A DNA stretch of 32,371 bases from G039029935 sp039029935 (GTDB taxonomy: Bacteria; Chloroflexota; Anaerolineae; Caldilineales; Caldilineaceae), in contig JBCCFC010000004.1 in assembly GCA_039029935.1 (NCBI GenBank), forward strand, positions 1 through 32,371. The letters run 5' to 3'. Numbering within the stretch: the first letter of the stretch is position 1; every line of letters begins with the position of its first letter. The position numbers were made by a program, and so were the translations under genes. The notes beneath the pieces are model-generated. The model saw only the letters and a program-made list of their open reading frames with translations, had not been told where the DNA came from and ran no database searches. Shown piece after piece: positions 22,957 to 31,769 of this stretch.

Positions 22957-25900
22957 TGGCTCTTCCGCCCGAATCTCCTCAAGTGTTGCGACATCAAAAG
23001 GATTTTCATTCTTGCTGAGTGCTGCGATCCATGTGGTTCGTTTTTGACGATAGGTGTCATAGGGGTCCGACGGGTAGAGTTTATTATCTTGAGTCAACTC
23101 GATAAAGGTATAAAAATCGTCCATTGCCCCTGTCAGATCACCGCTTAAGGCCCGCGCCAATCCACGACTATCAAAGGACCAAGGGTTGGCTGGATCTGTT
23201 TCGACGGTGCGTTCACAGACCGCGATTAGCTCATCAACATACCCCCAAAAAATACCATAGCGGCAGAGCGAGATACCATCCACCAATAGCTGTCTCGCTG
23301 CGAAACGGGCGGCATCAAATTCAGCTGTTAAATCGAGTGTTGGGTCAAGTGCTTTGGCACGAGTAAACGCGGCGATAGCCTCATTAACCGCACCTTGTGC
23401 CGCCTTTGTTTTGCCTGTTTCGATGGCCGCAATCGCGGCATAATCACTGGCCTCTTGTACAGGGTCAAAGTGATTTGGCTCTTCAGCCAACTCTGGCATC
23501 AATGCAATTGCCTTTTCCATCCATTCGACTGCGCCGTTGATATTCTCGTTTAAAGCCTCTTTCCTGCCATTCTCGATGACATTGTTTGTCAACAACTGCA
23601 ACATGTTGCGTGGCTCAATGTCCTGTTGGAGAACGAGGCGTGCTCTCTGCAGGAGTTTAACCAGCTCATGTCGATTGCCAGCTTTGATAGTATTTTCCCA
23701 TGCCTTTTCATAGGTATCAGCGATTGTGTAATGCGCCGGATACTCTGGGCAAATTCGAGGGTAGTTCTCGTTGTGAGACAGATAGGCTTGCCACTCCGGC
23801 CAATTAATATTTCTCCCCGTAATTTGACAGGCTTTTTTGATCACATCCGATAGATTCAGGGTCCACATACGAGCTGTTTTGTCACGGCTCGCCGTAAATA
23901 GCCAGCGATCATCTGCACTAAACCGAACATCTTCAAGATTTTCTTTATGTCCCGTTAAAATAATAGGGGTTACGTTGTTGTTCAGCGCATTACCAGCGAC
24001 ATTGGCGCTCTTTTCCATCCGACCTAGAGGCCAAAGAATCATCGTGTCATCATAGCTCCCACTCGCAAGCCATCGTCCATCGACGCGGAAATCCAGGCTG
24101 GTAATTAGCCCCTGATGCCCTTCCAGCACCAACGGTAACGCCTCGGTCCCCGTTTCAGTCAACGTCCACAGCAGAATGGTCTTGTCCTCTGCGCCACCAC
24201 CTGTTGCCAACTTGGTGCTATCATGGCTAAACGCAGCGGATACGATAATATCGTTGTGGGGACGCATCGCCCCCTCAATCCGGATTGGACCGCTATCACC
24301 GGAAACATCCCACAGTTGCGCCAGTCTGTCATCGCCAGCCGTCACCAACCAGCGTCCATCAGGGCTGAATTTGACCACACGAATAGGTTCCGTATGCGCT
24401 GTCAAGACAAATACATCGGATGTATCAAGATCATTTTGTGCCGCATTCCCAGCAGGCGACTGTTGCGCTCGGACTTGCTCTGACCAAGAACGTAAGGGCC
24501 AGACACGGACACTGTGGTCATCACTACCTGTTGCTACCCAGCGACCATCGGGGCTAATATCAATGGTGCGTAAGATGTCCTGATGTCCTTCTAATACGAT
24601 AGACTGGTTGGTCGAAATCAATCCATCAATCGCCTGATCACCAACCAACTCGTTGAGGGGCCAGAGACGGGCGGTTTTATCGGTGGATGCCGTTGCCAAC
24701 CACCCGCTGTCAGGGCTAAACACTAGCGCACGTAGTCTATTCGTATGCCCCACCAAAATCAGCCCATGTTGGTTGGGGTCAGCCGTCGATACGTCCCAAA
24801 CTCTGGCCGTCCCGTCCCAACTGGCCGAGGCGAGCCAGCGACTATCGGGGCTAAAGGCGATATCAAAAACAATATCCTCATGCCCCGACAACACAACTGG
24901 TGTGGCAGTTGGGTCTATGTGGGTTAAATCCCACAGCAAAACCGTCATGTCGTCGCTACCTGTCGCCATCCATCTGCCATCATTGCTGACTGCCAGTGTA
25001 TTCACCCAACCTGTATGTCGATGAAAGACCCTGGGTTCAACAGGTTGGTCAACCGCCATCATATTCCAGACGCGAACACTGTTATCCCCAGCGGTAAATA
25101 TCCAGCGACCATTCTCTGCCAGTACTATATTCCGAACAATATTGTCATGTCCACGCATGGTGACGGCTGTTTTGTCCGGGGCTGTCGCGTCCAAAGACCA
25201 CCGGCGCACAGTGTTATCTTTGCTTGATGTGAATAAGAAACGATTATCAGGGGTGAAAAGCATATCCTGAATATATTCGGTGTGCCCCTCTAACACAATC
25301 GGATTTTTGCTGATCTCGCTCTGTGCGAGTGCAACTAAGGGACCAAGGTTAACGATGCCATCTCGATTCTCCATGCTTGAGCCAATTTCTCTAAGATAGG
25401 AAATATCGCGCAGAATCACTTTGGCATTCCAACTACCCGCTGCCAACCATCGTTGATTTGGACTGATTTTGATTTTTGTGACATCATCTTCATGTTCATC
25501 AAATACAAGAGAACTGCTGATCACCTTTGTCTCTATCGGTGAAATCTCCGCATCAGTGTCTACAGGGTCTATAGACGCCAGACCCGAACCATCAATTCTC
25601 TCTCTATTATTGAACGCTATATCGAGTTGTAACGGCCAAATTCGGACTGTGTTATCATCCCCACCGGATACTAACCATTGCTGGTCGGCTGTTACGGCCA
25701 ACGCATAGACAGGGGCCAAATGACCCTGAAAGTGGGTATGGGGCTGAATAGCAGGTAGTTCCAAGCTTGGAACTGTCATTGTGTTTTCTGCCTGATTCGA
25801 TGTGGCGGTGTCAATTTTCAGCGGTGCAATCGCCCACTGATAAATCATTGCGTCTCCACCACCAGAGAAAAGCCAGCGGCTATCCGGACTAAATTGTAGT

Positions 25901-28900
25901 GTCCAGACCACCTGTGTGTGTTCTTCTAATAGATACGTTTGCAAGGGGAAAGGCGTAAAGTTTTGCGGCACTTGGCTTTGTTCGTTTACAGTCTCATCTA
26001 CAGCCTGCGCCATGTCGTTGTTTTGTGTCTCTACTGCTACAGTGGTTTCAGTGATGGTTTCGGCAGGGGTTTCAGCAGGGGTTTCAGCGGGGGTTTCAGC
26101 GGTAGCATCATCTGTTGATAGCTGATTGGTCAGTTGCCATAGATAGGTGACGCCTGCCTTGTCGCCAGAGGCCAACCACTGGCTGTCCGGGCTAAAGGCA
26201 ATCACATTCAGCTCACTGGCGTGTTTCTGAAATCTATAGGGTAGTAAATACGTAGGGACCGCGCCATCTTTTGCCCCATAGATTTTTGTGAGCGGTGTAT
26301 CGGCATCATTTAGAAGCTGGTCTAAATCTGTCGCTGGATCATGAAGAACGGCTGTAATGCGAACAAGGTCCCAAACTAAGACAGTGTTCTCGCTACCAAT
26401 GGCTAACCAGCGACCATTAGGGCTGATCATGATGTCCATGTCGCGGTTGCCCTTTGCAGGAATCCTGATATATTTTCTTGTCGGCATTTGATTTTGTAGC
26501 GGCCATAGATGCATCTCCTCATCCTCACCGACAGTCACCATCCACTGGGCATCAGGGCTAATGGTCATGGCAATCAACTCCGCCTCGTGCGTACCAAATG
26601 TGGAGAACCCACCGATAGACGCGAGGGCATTGCGCAACGCTTGTTGTGCATCGGGTTGAGGCGGGTTTGTTTCGTGAACAGCATGTAAAGCCAGCAAAAC
26701 GCTCCGTTGGGGCAAATTGGCATTCATCGTTGTGTCTACAACTGAGACCAGACGGCTGGCTCGTGAGCCGTTTAATGCGAGATCGGCGCGTTGGGTTTCA
26801 TCCTCGGCAAGCTGTGTCTTTTTCTCTGCTCGGGCTTTCTCGCGCTGTGCCACCCGCAGCGCACTCTGTAGCTCTTGCCCTCTTTCGGTAAGCTGGTTAT
26901 TTTGCTCGTTAATTGTTTGGTTCTGGTTCTGAAGAGTCTGCCCTTGAGAATAGACAATCCCTGCAATTAACAAACAGACGACCACCAATGCGCTGACGGC
27001 AACTAACGCCATGCGCTGACGGTTCAATGATACCTTCTGAACCTCTTCGCGCTTTTCTGACTCCAATGCGCGCTGTTCCTCGGCCAAGGCTTGCGCTTCC
27101 GCAGCTTCGGCCAACGCCTGTGCTTGCGCCAATTGCCTCTGACGAGCCTCTTCACGCTCGCGCACAACCGCTTCAGCCGATTTGCGGCTTTCATTTAGGA
27201 ATGTCTCTTCCAGCGTACTTAGATCGTTGGCATGGCTTTCTACCCACTCCAATGCGCTTGCCAGTCGTCCACCGCGATAGAGCAGACCCACATCTTTATG
27301 CGAAGCAATCCACTCCTGTGCCGCTTCACCCAAACGGCGATGAATTTGCAGGGCTTCGCGACTTTCGTCCAGCCATTGACGCAGTCGCGGCCATTCACGA
27401 ATAATGGCCTCATGAGCCACTTCGGCGGTTTCATCGCCAACAATGATGAGGCGAGCATTGACCAATATGCTCAAAACCTGAAATACACTGGATTCATCCT
27501 CAGCACGACGCACCAATTCTTCGTCAATTAAGGCTCGCCGTCGACTATCCTGCCCATCTTCACCTAGATTGGTGAGGGCAATAAAAACACGTCGGGCAAA
27601 CTTTTGTTGCTCAGGGGTTAATATCTGCATGTAGGTCGTCTCCGCGGTTTTGGCAATGGCACCTTTCACCCCACCTGCCCGCTGATAGCCCGCAAAGGTC
27701 ATCAGCCGCCCCCGCCGATTTTGCCATGTTTCGAGCAGCGCATGTGATAGGAGCGGCAATGCACCGGGTTCATCACCGACATCACGCAGGATTTGATTAA
27801 CCAGTCCATGTTCAAATTCCCAACCACCTTGGCGGGCTGGCTCTACAATCGAGCGATAGAGTTCATCACGGCTCATCGCCCCAATAAACTCTTGATGTCT
27901 TGATAGGGTTTGACGTAGATTGTCAAACTGGGCACATTGGTCATAAAACCCAGCACGGAGCGTCGTCAGTACATGAACAGGTCCCCCTTCAACTTCGGTC
28001 GCAAAGATCAGGTTGTCCAAAAAGGCGGAGACATCTTCTTGATTTTGGCTTAGGGTAAAAATCTCCTCAAATTGGTCAATAAAGATCAGGATATGGCTGG
28101 TGTTGTGTCGCTGGACAAGACGCTGTGCATAGAGGTGAAGTGCCTGTGGGTCCCTGGCTAAATCAATTGTCAGGACTTGGATGGCCGAAATAGATTCCTC
28201 ATCCTGTGTCAGAGCGGCAGCCAATGACTCTAATGGGTAGGCTTTGGGCATGAGTTTGTAAATGGGCCAGCTCTCACTGTCGTTGGGTGGCGTGATGGTA
28301 ATCCGTTGCTTGTGGGCGTCATCAGAATCAGCCAACTCATGCTCATATGGCTCGATTTCGATGATTTCGCCCTTGCGCAAAATGGGTAGTAATCCTGCAC
28401 GGATAAGCGATGATTTACCACTGCCAGATGCCCCAATAACGCCCAAAAAACGATGTTCTCGCAGGCGGTCCATCAAGCCAGCGGTCAAATTTTCACGCCC
28501 AAAGAAGCGTTCGGCATCGTCCTCGTTAAAATATTCCAACCCCTTAAAGGGCGGTTGTCCTGCCGCTGGGCTATCCTCATCCTTGCCAAAGCCTTCAATA
28601 TCAAAGAGTTTGCCATCGGGCGCACGCATAAAGAGGACAGGGGTTCCCCACTCAATATCATTACCCAGTGCATAGATGGCCTTACGCGCCTCGGACACAG
28701 CCGCATCGACCGGATAGCCATCAGTCAACGCACGATAGAATTCATGGACAAGTGCAATGGCCGCGTCATCGGAAACCTCAAACTGCATGGCAATGACGCT
28801 GGGCAAGCCCTGTTGCACCAAGCTCTGCGCTGTGCCAGCAAATGGGTTTTGTCCTGTGCTGCGCGCACCTTGACAGGCGTTGAGAAAGACGACGCGTAGC

Positions 28901-29664
28901 GATCTATGGTCATGGAGCAGTGTACCCAGCACGTCTGCGGTTGCTAAGCGTGCTTCGCCATTGATGTCCTCCAAAATCAATCCGCCCTCTTGCAATTCGG
29001 GGTCAAAAATGCCATGACCGATAAAGTGAAGGATGTGATAGTCGTGTTGGCGTAGTCGCTGCTGCAGTTCAGGCAACGTGGCATTTTCAAGCAGGTCTAA
29101 AATAATATGCCCACCTGCTTCCAAATCTTGGAGAGACTCTTTGAGTTTCTCCCATTCCTGTTTCGCATCCAATAACGCTAAATTGGTTGGATTGGCAACA
29201 ATCACAAGCATTCTCAGTGGACGTTCAACGGCTAGCGGCTGCTCAGTTTCGGGCAGTTCAAGATAACGCACAATGGGTGTTTTCTCTGAGAGAGCCAAAA
29301 AGCGGTTCCGTGTTGGATCATGCAGATATTCCCAAGGCAGGTCAAAGATATCTGGTGCATCGGCAAGACGGAGACGGATACGCAACCCAACAGATTGGCT
29401 CTGTGCAATATCTTGGCTGCGTAGGAGACAATTGCGGATGTCATCAACAAAGATGCTCTGATAAAGTTGCTCGCCAAAAAATTTGGTGTCAAAGCTAAAG
29501 AGATTCTCCGAGGTCAGGACCTCCTCAAGGTCGGATGAGAAGAAGGGTGGAATAAAGGTGAGGCTGGCCTGTCCTGCGGGTGAATTTAACACCCGTGCGC
29601 GATATGCATCTGCCGTCTGCTCAATCAGCAAATCAAAATTCAGATAGGTTGTTTCGTCCATCAT
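22954..29664 (-). CDS. Giant CHAT protease - STAND NTPase - TM - WD40 - TPR protein
   Basis: This 2236-aa multidomain protein starts with a CHAT caspase-like protease (to about 355) with catalytic His217 in HFIGHG and Cys264 in LNACQGA. Then comes a STAND-type NTPase (about 370-800; nSTAND1-like) with Walker A GASGSGKS (411-418) and a Walker B-like LIFIDQFEEIF (526-536). An Ala/Glu/Arg-rich coiled coil (826-880) precedes a single membrane helix (about 884-906) and a second coiled coil (908-965). About 16 WD40 repeats span 1020-1936, each with the (D/N)xxWL.(S/T)G....V..W pattern. A Thr/Pro/Glu linker lies at 1185-1215 and a TPR-like helical tail at 1937-2236. The positive charge before the helix suggests N-terminus inside and the WD40 part outside or in the periplasm. 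CHAT-NTPase-WD40 proteins are thought to act in sensing and conflict or cell-death responses. The start has AGGA four to six bases upstream. Confidence 0.92.
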   Translation of the reverse strand: MMDETTYLNFDLLIEQTADAYRARVLNSPAGQASLTFIPPFFSSDLEEVLTSENLFSFDTKFFGEQLYQSIFVDDIRNCLLRSQDIAQSQSVGLRIRLRLADAPDIFDLPWEYLHDPTRNRFLALSEKTPIVRYLELPETEQPLAVERPLRMLVIVANPTNLALLDAKQEWEKLKESLQDLEAGGHIILDLLENATLPELQQRLRQHDYHILHFIGHGIFDPELQEGGLILEDINGEARLATADVLGTLLHDHRSLRVVFLNACQGARSTGQNPFAGTAQSLVQQGLPSVIAMQFEVSDDAAIALVHEFYRALTDGYPVDAAVSEARKAIYALGNDIEWGTPVLFMRAPDGKLFDIEGFGKDEDSPAAGQPPFKGLEYFNEDDAERFFGRENLTAGLMDRLREHRFLGVIGASGSGKSSLIRAGLLPILRKGEIIEIEPYEHELADSDDAHKQRITITPPNDSESWPIYKLMPKAYPLESLAAALTQDEESISAIQVLTIDLARDPQALHLYAQRLVQRHNTSHILIFIDQFEEIFTLSQNQEDVSAFLDNLIFATEVEGGPVHVLTTLRAGFYDQCAQFDNLRQTLSRHQEFIGAMSRDELYRSIVEPARQGGWEFEHGLVNQILRDVGDEPGALPLLSHALLETWQNRRGRLMTFAGYQRAGGVKGAIAKTAETTYMQILTPEQQKFARRVFIALTNLGEDGQDSRRRALIDEELVRRAEDESSVFQVLSILVNARLIIVGDETAEVAHEAIIREWPRLRQWLDESREALQIHRRLGEAAQEWIASHKDVGLLYRGGRLASALEWVESHANDLSTLEETFLNESRKSAEAVVREREEARQRQLAQAQALAEAAEAQALAEEQRALESEKREEVQKVSLNRQRMALVAVSALVVVCLLIAGIVYSQGQTLQNQNQTINEQNNQLTERGQELQSALRVAQREKARAEKKTQLAEDETQRADLALNGSRASRLVSVVDTTMNANLPQRSVLLALHAVHETNPPQPDAQQALRNALASIGGFSTFGTHEAELIAMTISPDAQWMVTVGEDEEMHLWPLQNQMPTRKYIRIPAKGNRDMDIMISPNGRWLAIGSENTVLVWDLVRITAVLHDPATDLDQLLNDADTPLTKIYGAKDGAVPTYLLPYRFQKHASELNVIAFSPDSQWLASGDKAGVTYLWQLTNQLSTDDATAETPAETPAETPAETITETTVAVETQNNDMAQAVDETVNEQSQVPQNFTPFPLQTYLLEEHTQVVWTLQFSPDSRWLFSGGGDAMIYQWAIAPLKIDTATSNQAENTMTVPSLELPAIQPHTHFQGHLAPVYALAVTADQQWLVSGGDDNTVRIWPLQLDIAFNNRERIDGSGLASIDPVDTDAEISPIETKVISSSLVFDEHEDDVTKIKISPNQRWLAAGSWNAKVILRDISYLREIGSSMENRDGIVNLGPLVALAQSEISKNPIVLEGHTEYIQDMLFTPDNRFLFTSSKDNTVRRWSLDATAPDKTAVTMRGHDNIVRNIVLAENGRWIFTAGDNSVRVWNMMAVDQPVEPRVFHRHTGWVNTLAVSNDGRWMATGSDDMTVLLWDLTHIDPTATPVVLSGHEDIVFDIAFSPDSRWLASASWDGTARVWDVSTADPNQHGLILVGHTNRLRALVFSPDSGWLATASTDKTARLWPLNELVGDQAIDGLISTNQSIVLEGHQDILRTIDISPDGRWVATGSDDHSVRVWPLRSWSEQVRAQQSPAGNAAQNDLDTSDVFVLTAHTEPIRVVKFSPDGRWLVTAGDDRLAQLWDVSGDSGPIRIEGAMRPHNDIIVSAAFSHDSTKLATGGGAEDKTILLWTLTETGTEALPLVLEGHQGLITSLDFRVDGRWLASGSYDDTMILWPLGRMEKSANVAGNALNNNVTPIILTGHKENLEDVRFSADDRWLFTASRDKTARMWTLNLSDVIKKACQITGRNINWPEWQAYLSHNENYPRICPEYPAHYTIADTYEKAWENTIKAGNRHELVKLLQRARLVLQQDIEPRNMLQLLTNNVIENGRKEALNENINGAVEWMEKAIALMPELAEEPNHFDPVQEASDYAAIAAIETGKTKAAQGAVNEAIAAFTRAKALDPTLDLTAEFDAARFAARQLLVDGISLCRYGIFWGYVDELIAVCERTVETDPANPWSFDSRGLARALSGDLTGAMDDFYTFIELTQDNKLYPSDPYDTYRQKRTTWIAALSKNENPFDVATLEEIRAEEP
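26056..26103 (-). repeat. In-frame 12-bp tandem repeat encoding AETP units
   Basis: Four near-identical 12-base units (plus strand GGTTTCAGCAGG or GGTTTCAGCGGG) encode four successive AETP/AETI units at about residues 1188-1203 of the CHAT-WD40 protein. The repeat lies in a loop between the third and fourth WD40 repeats. Being a multiple of three, copy number can change without breaking the frame. Confidence 0.85.
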
Positions 29665-29757
29665 GGTATCCTAACGACTTTGCTCCTTGGAGACGTTCCA
29701 AACAATTCCAATGGGCAAAGTGGGCTGCAATGACTGTGTGTTGTGTTGACCTGTCGA

Positions 29758-30792
29758 TTATACCAGCTTTGCGATTTCCTCCGCACTCAAACCGCTATAG
29801 AGCATAACTTTATCAATCGGTTCATCATGGGCAAGCATCTGACGAGCGATTTCCTCTTGCTTTTTGCGCTGGCCTTCCTCTCGTCCTTCCTCTAGTCCTT
29901 CCTTGCGCCCCAAAACATGACCTTCCTCTCGCCCTTCCGCACGCCCTTCTTCTCGACCATCACTCTTCGCCGATTCAATTTCATCGCGGTAAATAGCCCT
30001 TGCGATCCAGAACCGTTCATAGGCTTTCTTCTCATCAGGGGGCATCTTCATCACTCTTAATTTGTCCCGTGCCGCTTCAATATGCTCGGACTTGAAATCA
30101 TCCGGAATCTCCGAGTGCTTAAAAAAGTAGATCCATTCATCCAAGGCATCTTTGATTTCGCTCGGGAACCGATCAATCTCAATCAAGTAAAACTCTGGGA
30201 AGATATTGTGTTCGCGCTGGACCGACTGACGCCCCCAATCATCCTCTTCGGGTAACGTTTGCTTCTCTACTTCTCGTCCCTTCTTTTTAATATCGCGCCT
30301 CAAGGTATCTTGACGCACAGATAGACGCCGCCCTGTGTGAAGACCATAGAATTCGGTACCACCATAATAGACATAATCATCATCTTCGGCATCTCTTTTA
30401 TCGTCACCAACATCGCTAAAAGGAAAATAAAGTATGCTGATTGAGATGACCTTCTGGACTTTGTTGTAATCATCCCCCAATTCGAGGCTTTCTGCAATCA
30501 GTTTGGCCGCACCCCAAAGGATTCGTTTCAAATAGCTACTAAAATAGCTATATTGGATCTCAATAATCATCCCGACGCCGTTTGCGTCTTCCACCATCAA
30601 ATCAACGCGATTGAATTTATCCGAAGAACTCTGTTGGTTGCCTTCACTTTCAAGAAGCCCTGTGACCGTAATATCCTCTTTGAGCAACGCCGAAAGAAAC
30701 CCTTCTAGGACATCAAAGTTGGCTTTGTCACGGAGGATATGTTTCATCGCCCAATCAAAGCTGACGAGTGTTCGATCTTCATTTTTGGTCAT
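29758..30792 (-). CDS. Rpn family / PDDEXK_2 nuclease
   Basis: This 344-aa protein resembles the Rpn (recombination-promoting nuclease) family, often labelled 'PD-(D/E)XK nuclease family transposase'. The N-terminus SFDWAMKHILRDKANFDVLEGFLSALL is typical. The nuclease core has Asp64 in NRVDLMVED and Glu78-Ile-Gln80 in GMIIEIQ (an ExQ variant). The C-terminus carries Gly/Arg/Glu repeats (REEGRAEGREEG-like, about 276-320), also characteristic of the family, and ends in a helical LS..EI.K motif. A clear AGGAGG about ten bases before the ATG marks the start. It lies 93 bases upstream of the giant CHAT gene on the same strand, so they may share a transcript. No terminal repeats flank it. Confidence 0.88.
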   Translation of the reverse strand: MTKNEDRTLVSFDWAMKHILRDKANFDVLEGFLSALLKEDITVTGLLESEGNQQSSSDKFNRVDLMVEDANGVGMIIEIQYSYFSSYLKRILWGAAKLIAESLELGDDYNKVQKVISISILYFPFSDVGDDKRDAEDDDYVYYGGTEFYGLHTGRRLSVRQDTLRRDIKKKGREVEKQTLPEEDDWGRQSVQREHNIFPEFYLIEIDRFPSEIKDALDEWIYFFKHSEIPDDFKSEHIEAARDKLRVMKMPPDEKKAYERFWIARAIYRDEIESAKSDGREEGRAEGREEGHVLGRKEGLEEGREEGQRKKQEEIARQMLAHDEPIDKVMLYSGLSAEEIAKLV

Positions 30793-30926
30793 AGGTGATG
30801 CGCCTCCTTTATTCTATGACAACATTCCCGCGAATCTTATGATATGCTCATCTTACCATATCTCGTGTCCTCTGATGCAATTCGATGCTGATGGCGGTAG
30901 GTAGCATTAGACCGAGCGAATGCTAT

Positions 30927-31769
30927 TTAACGGCTCTTGTAAATCGTTGAAAATCGCTCAAAATTTACATGAAAGTGTTCCAACCAAGTCTCAATAAAAA
31001 TCCGCGATTCAAACATCGGCAGCAAATCAACGGCCAGATCAGCCGTTTGAATTTTTGCTATTTTATCAGCAAGCAAATCCATCGCGGACTGTATGGTGTA
31101 GGGAGTTGAGCCATCCACTGCTAACTTTTCTTCCAACGGCTGAATTCCTTGTTGCATAAACCATAAAAGGTCATAAAAATCGCGTCCCTTGATAAACGCA
31201 CCTGTTCTGCCACGTTGAAAGTTACGCTCCAAGCAGGCTAATATTTTACCAGCCATCATCGTCTCCAAAGAGAAGTGGCTTGGGACAAAACTGCGACCAT
31301 GATAAAACACGGGTGTATGTTGGATGATAGCGACCTGTTGATGATGGCTTGTCTCAACTTTTAGATGAAGCGATTCTCTACGGTGTGGTGAAAGCCCAAG
31401 TGCATTTAATACTGGAAGTTTGAGTGTAATTCGGAGTACGCCCTGTTTGCCTTGTTGCGTCTTCACTGTTGTATCACTATGTCCATACGTCTTTTGAAAG
31501 AGGGTCCATAAGTCATCTGGTAACGATGATAGGTCTATACCAGGACCATTATCGAGGTCCAAGTCTTCAGAAAGCCGATTAAGGCTATAGACGACTTGTA
31601 GACAAGTTCCGCCGTAAAAATTCAGTTGGCGATAATGTGGGTGGTTGTATAAAAAATCAAGCACATAGCTTTGTAGTGCAGTTTTGAGCAAAATCCGCTT
31701 TGTTTCCGGCGCAAGATTTGGGTCAGCATTATTGAGTGTGTACTCAAGCGATTGGATCAATGTTGCCAT
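30927..31769 (-). CDS. AbiEii/AbiGii-type nucleotidyltransferase toxin
   Basis: The 280-aa protein has all recognisable AbiEii motifs: GGT (53-55) followed by LSEDLDLD (66-73) in the nucleotidyltransferase fold, MMAGKILACLER with Lys175, and GRDFYDLLWF (195-204). AbiEii toxins transfer nucleotides to target RNAs and stop growth during phage attack; the partner AbiEi is a transcriptional repressor that neutralises the effect (type IV toxin-antitoxin). Its start overlaps the end of the upstream AbiEi-like gene by 13 bases, the usual coupled arrangement. The catalytic residues look intact. Its stop lies near a 7-bp hairpin (30902-30908 with 30919-30925). Confidence 0.9.
   Translation of the reverse strand: MATLIQSLEYTLNNADPNLAPETKRILLKTALQSYVLDFLYNHPHYRQLNFYGGTCLQVVYSLNRLSEDLDLDNGPGIDLSSLPDDLWTLFQKTYGHSDTTVKTQQGKQGVLRITLKLPVLNALGLSPHRRESLHLKVETSHHQQVAIIQHTPVFYHGRSFVPSHFSLETMMAGKILACLERNFQRGRTGAFIKGRDFYDLLWFMQQGIQPLEEKLAVDGSTPYTIQSAMDLLADKIAKIQTADLAVDLLPMFESRIFIETWLEHFHVNFERFSTIYKSR

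Noticed and set aside
29758..30792. Rpn-family gene considered as a transposase of an insertion sequence
   Set aside because: The family is often labelled transposase, but no terminal inverted repeats or target duplications flank it.
30902..30925. 7-bp hairpin after the AbiEii stop considered as terminator
   Set aside because: The stem is short and no T-tract follows on the minus strand.
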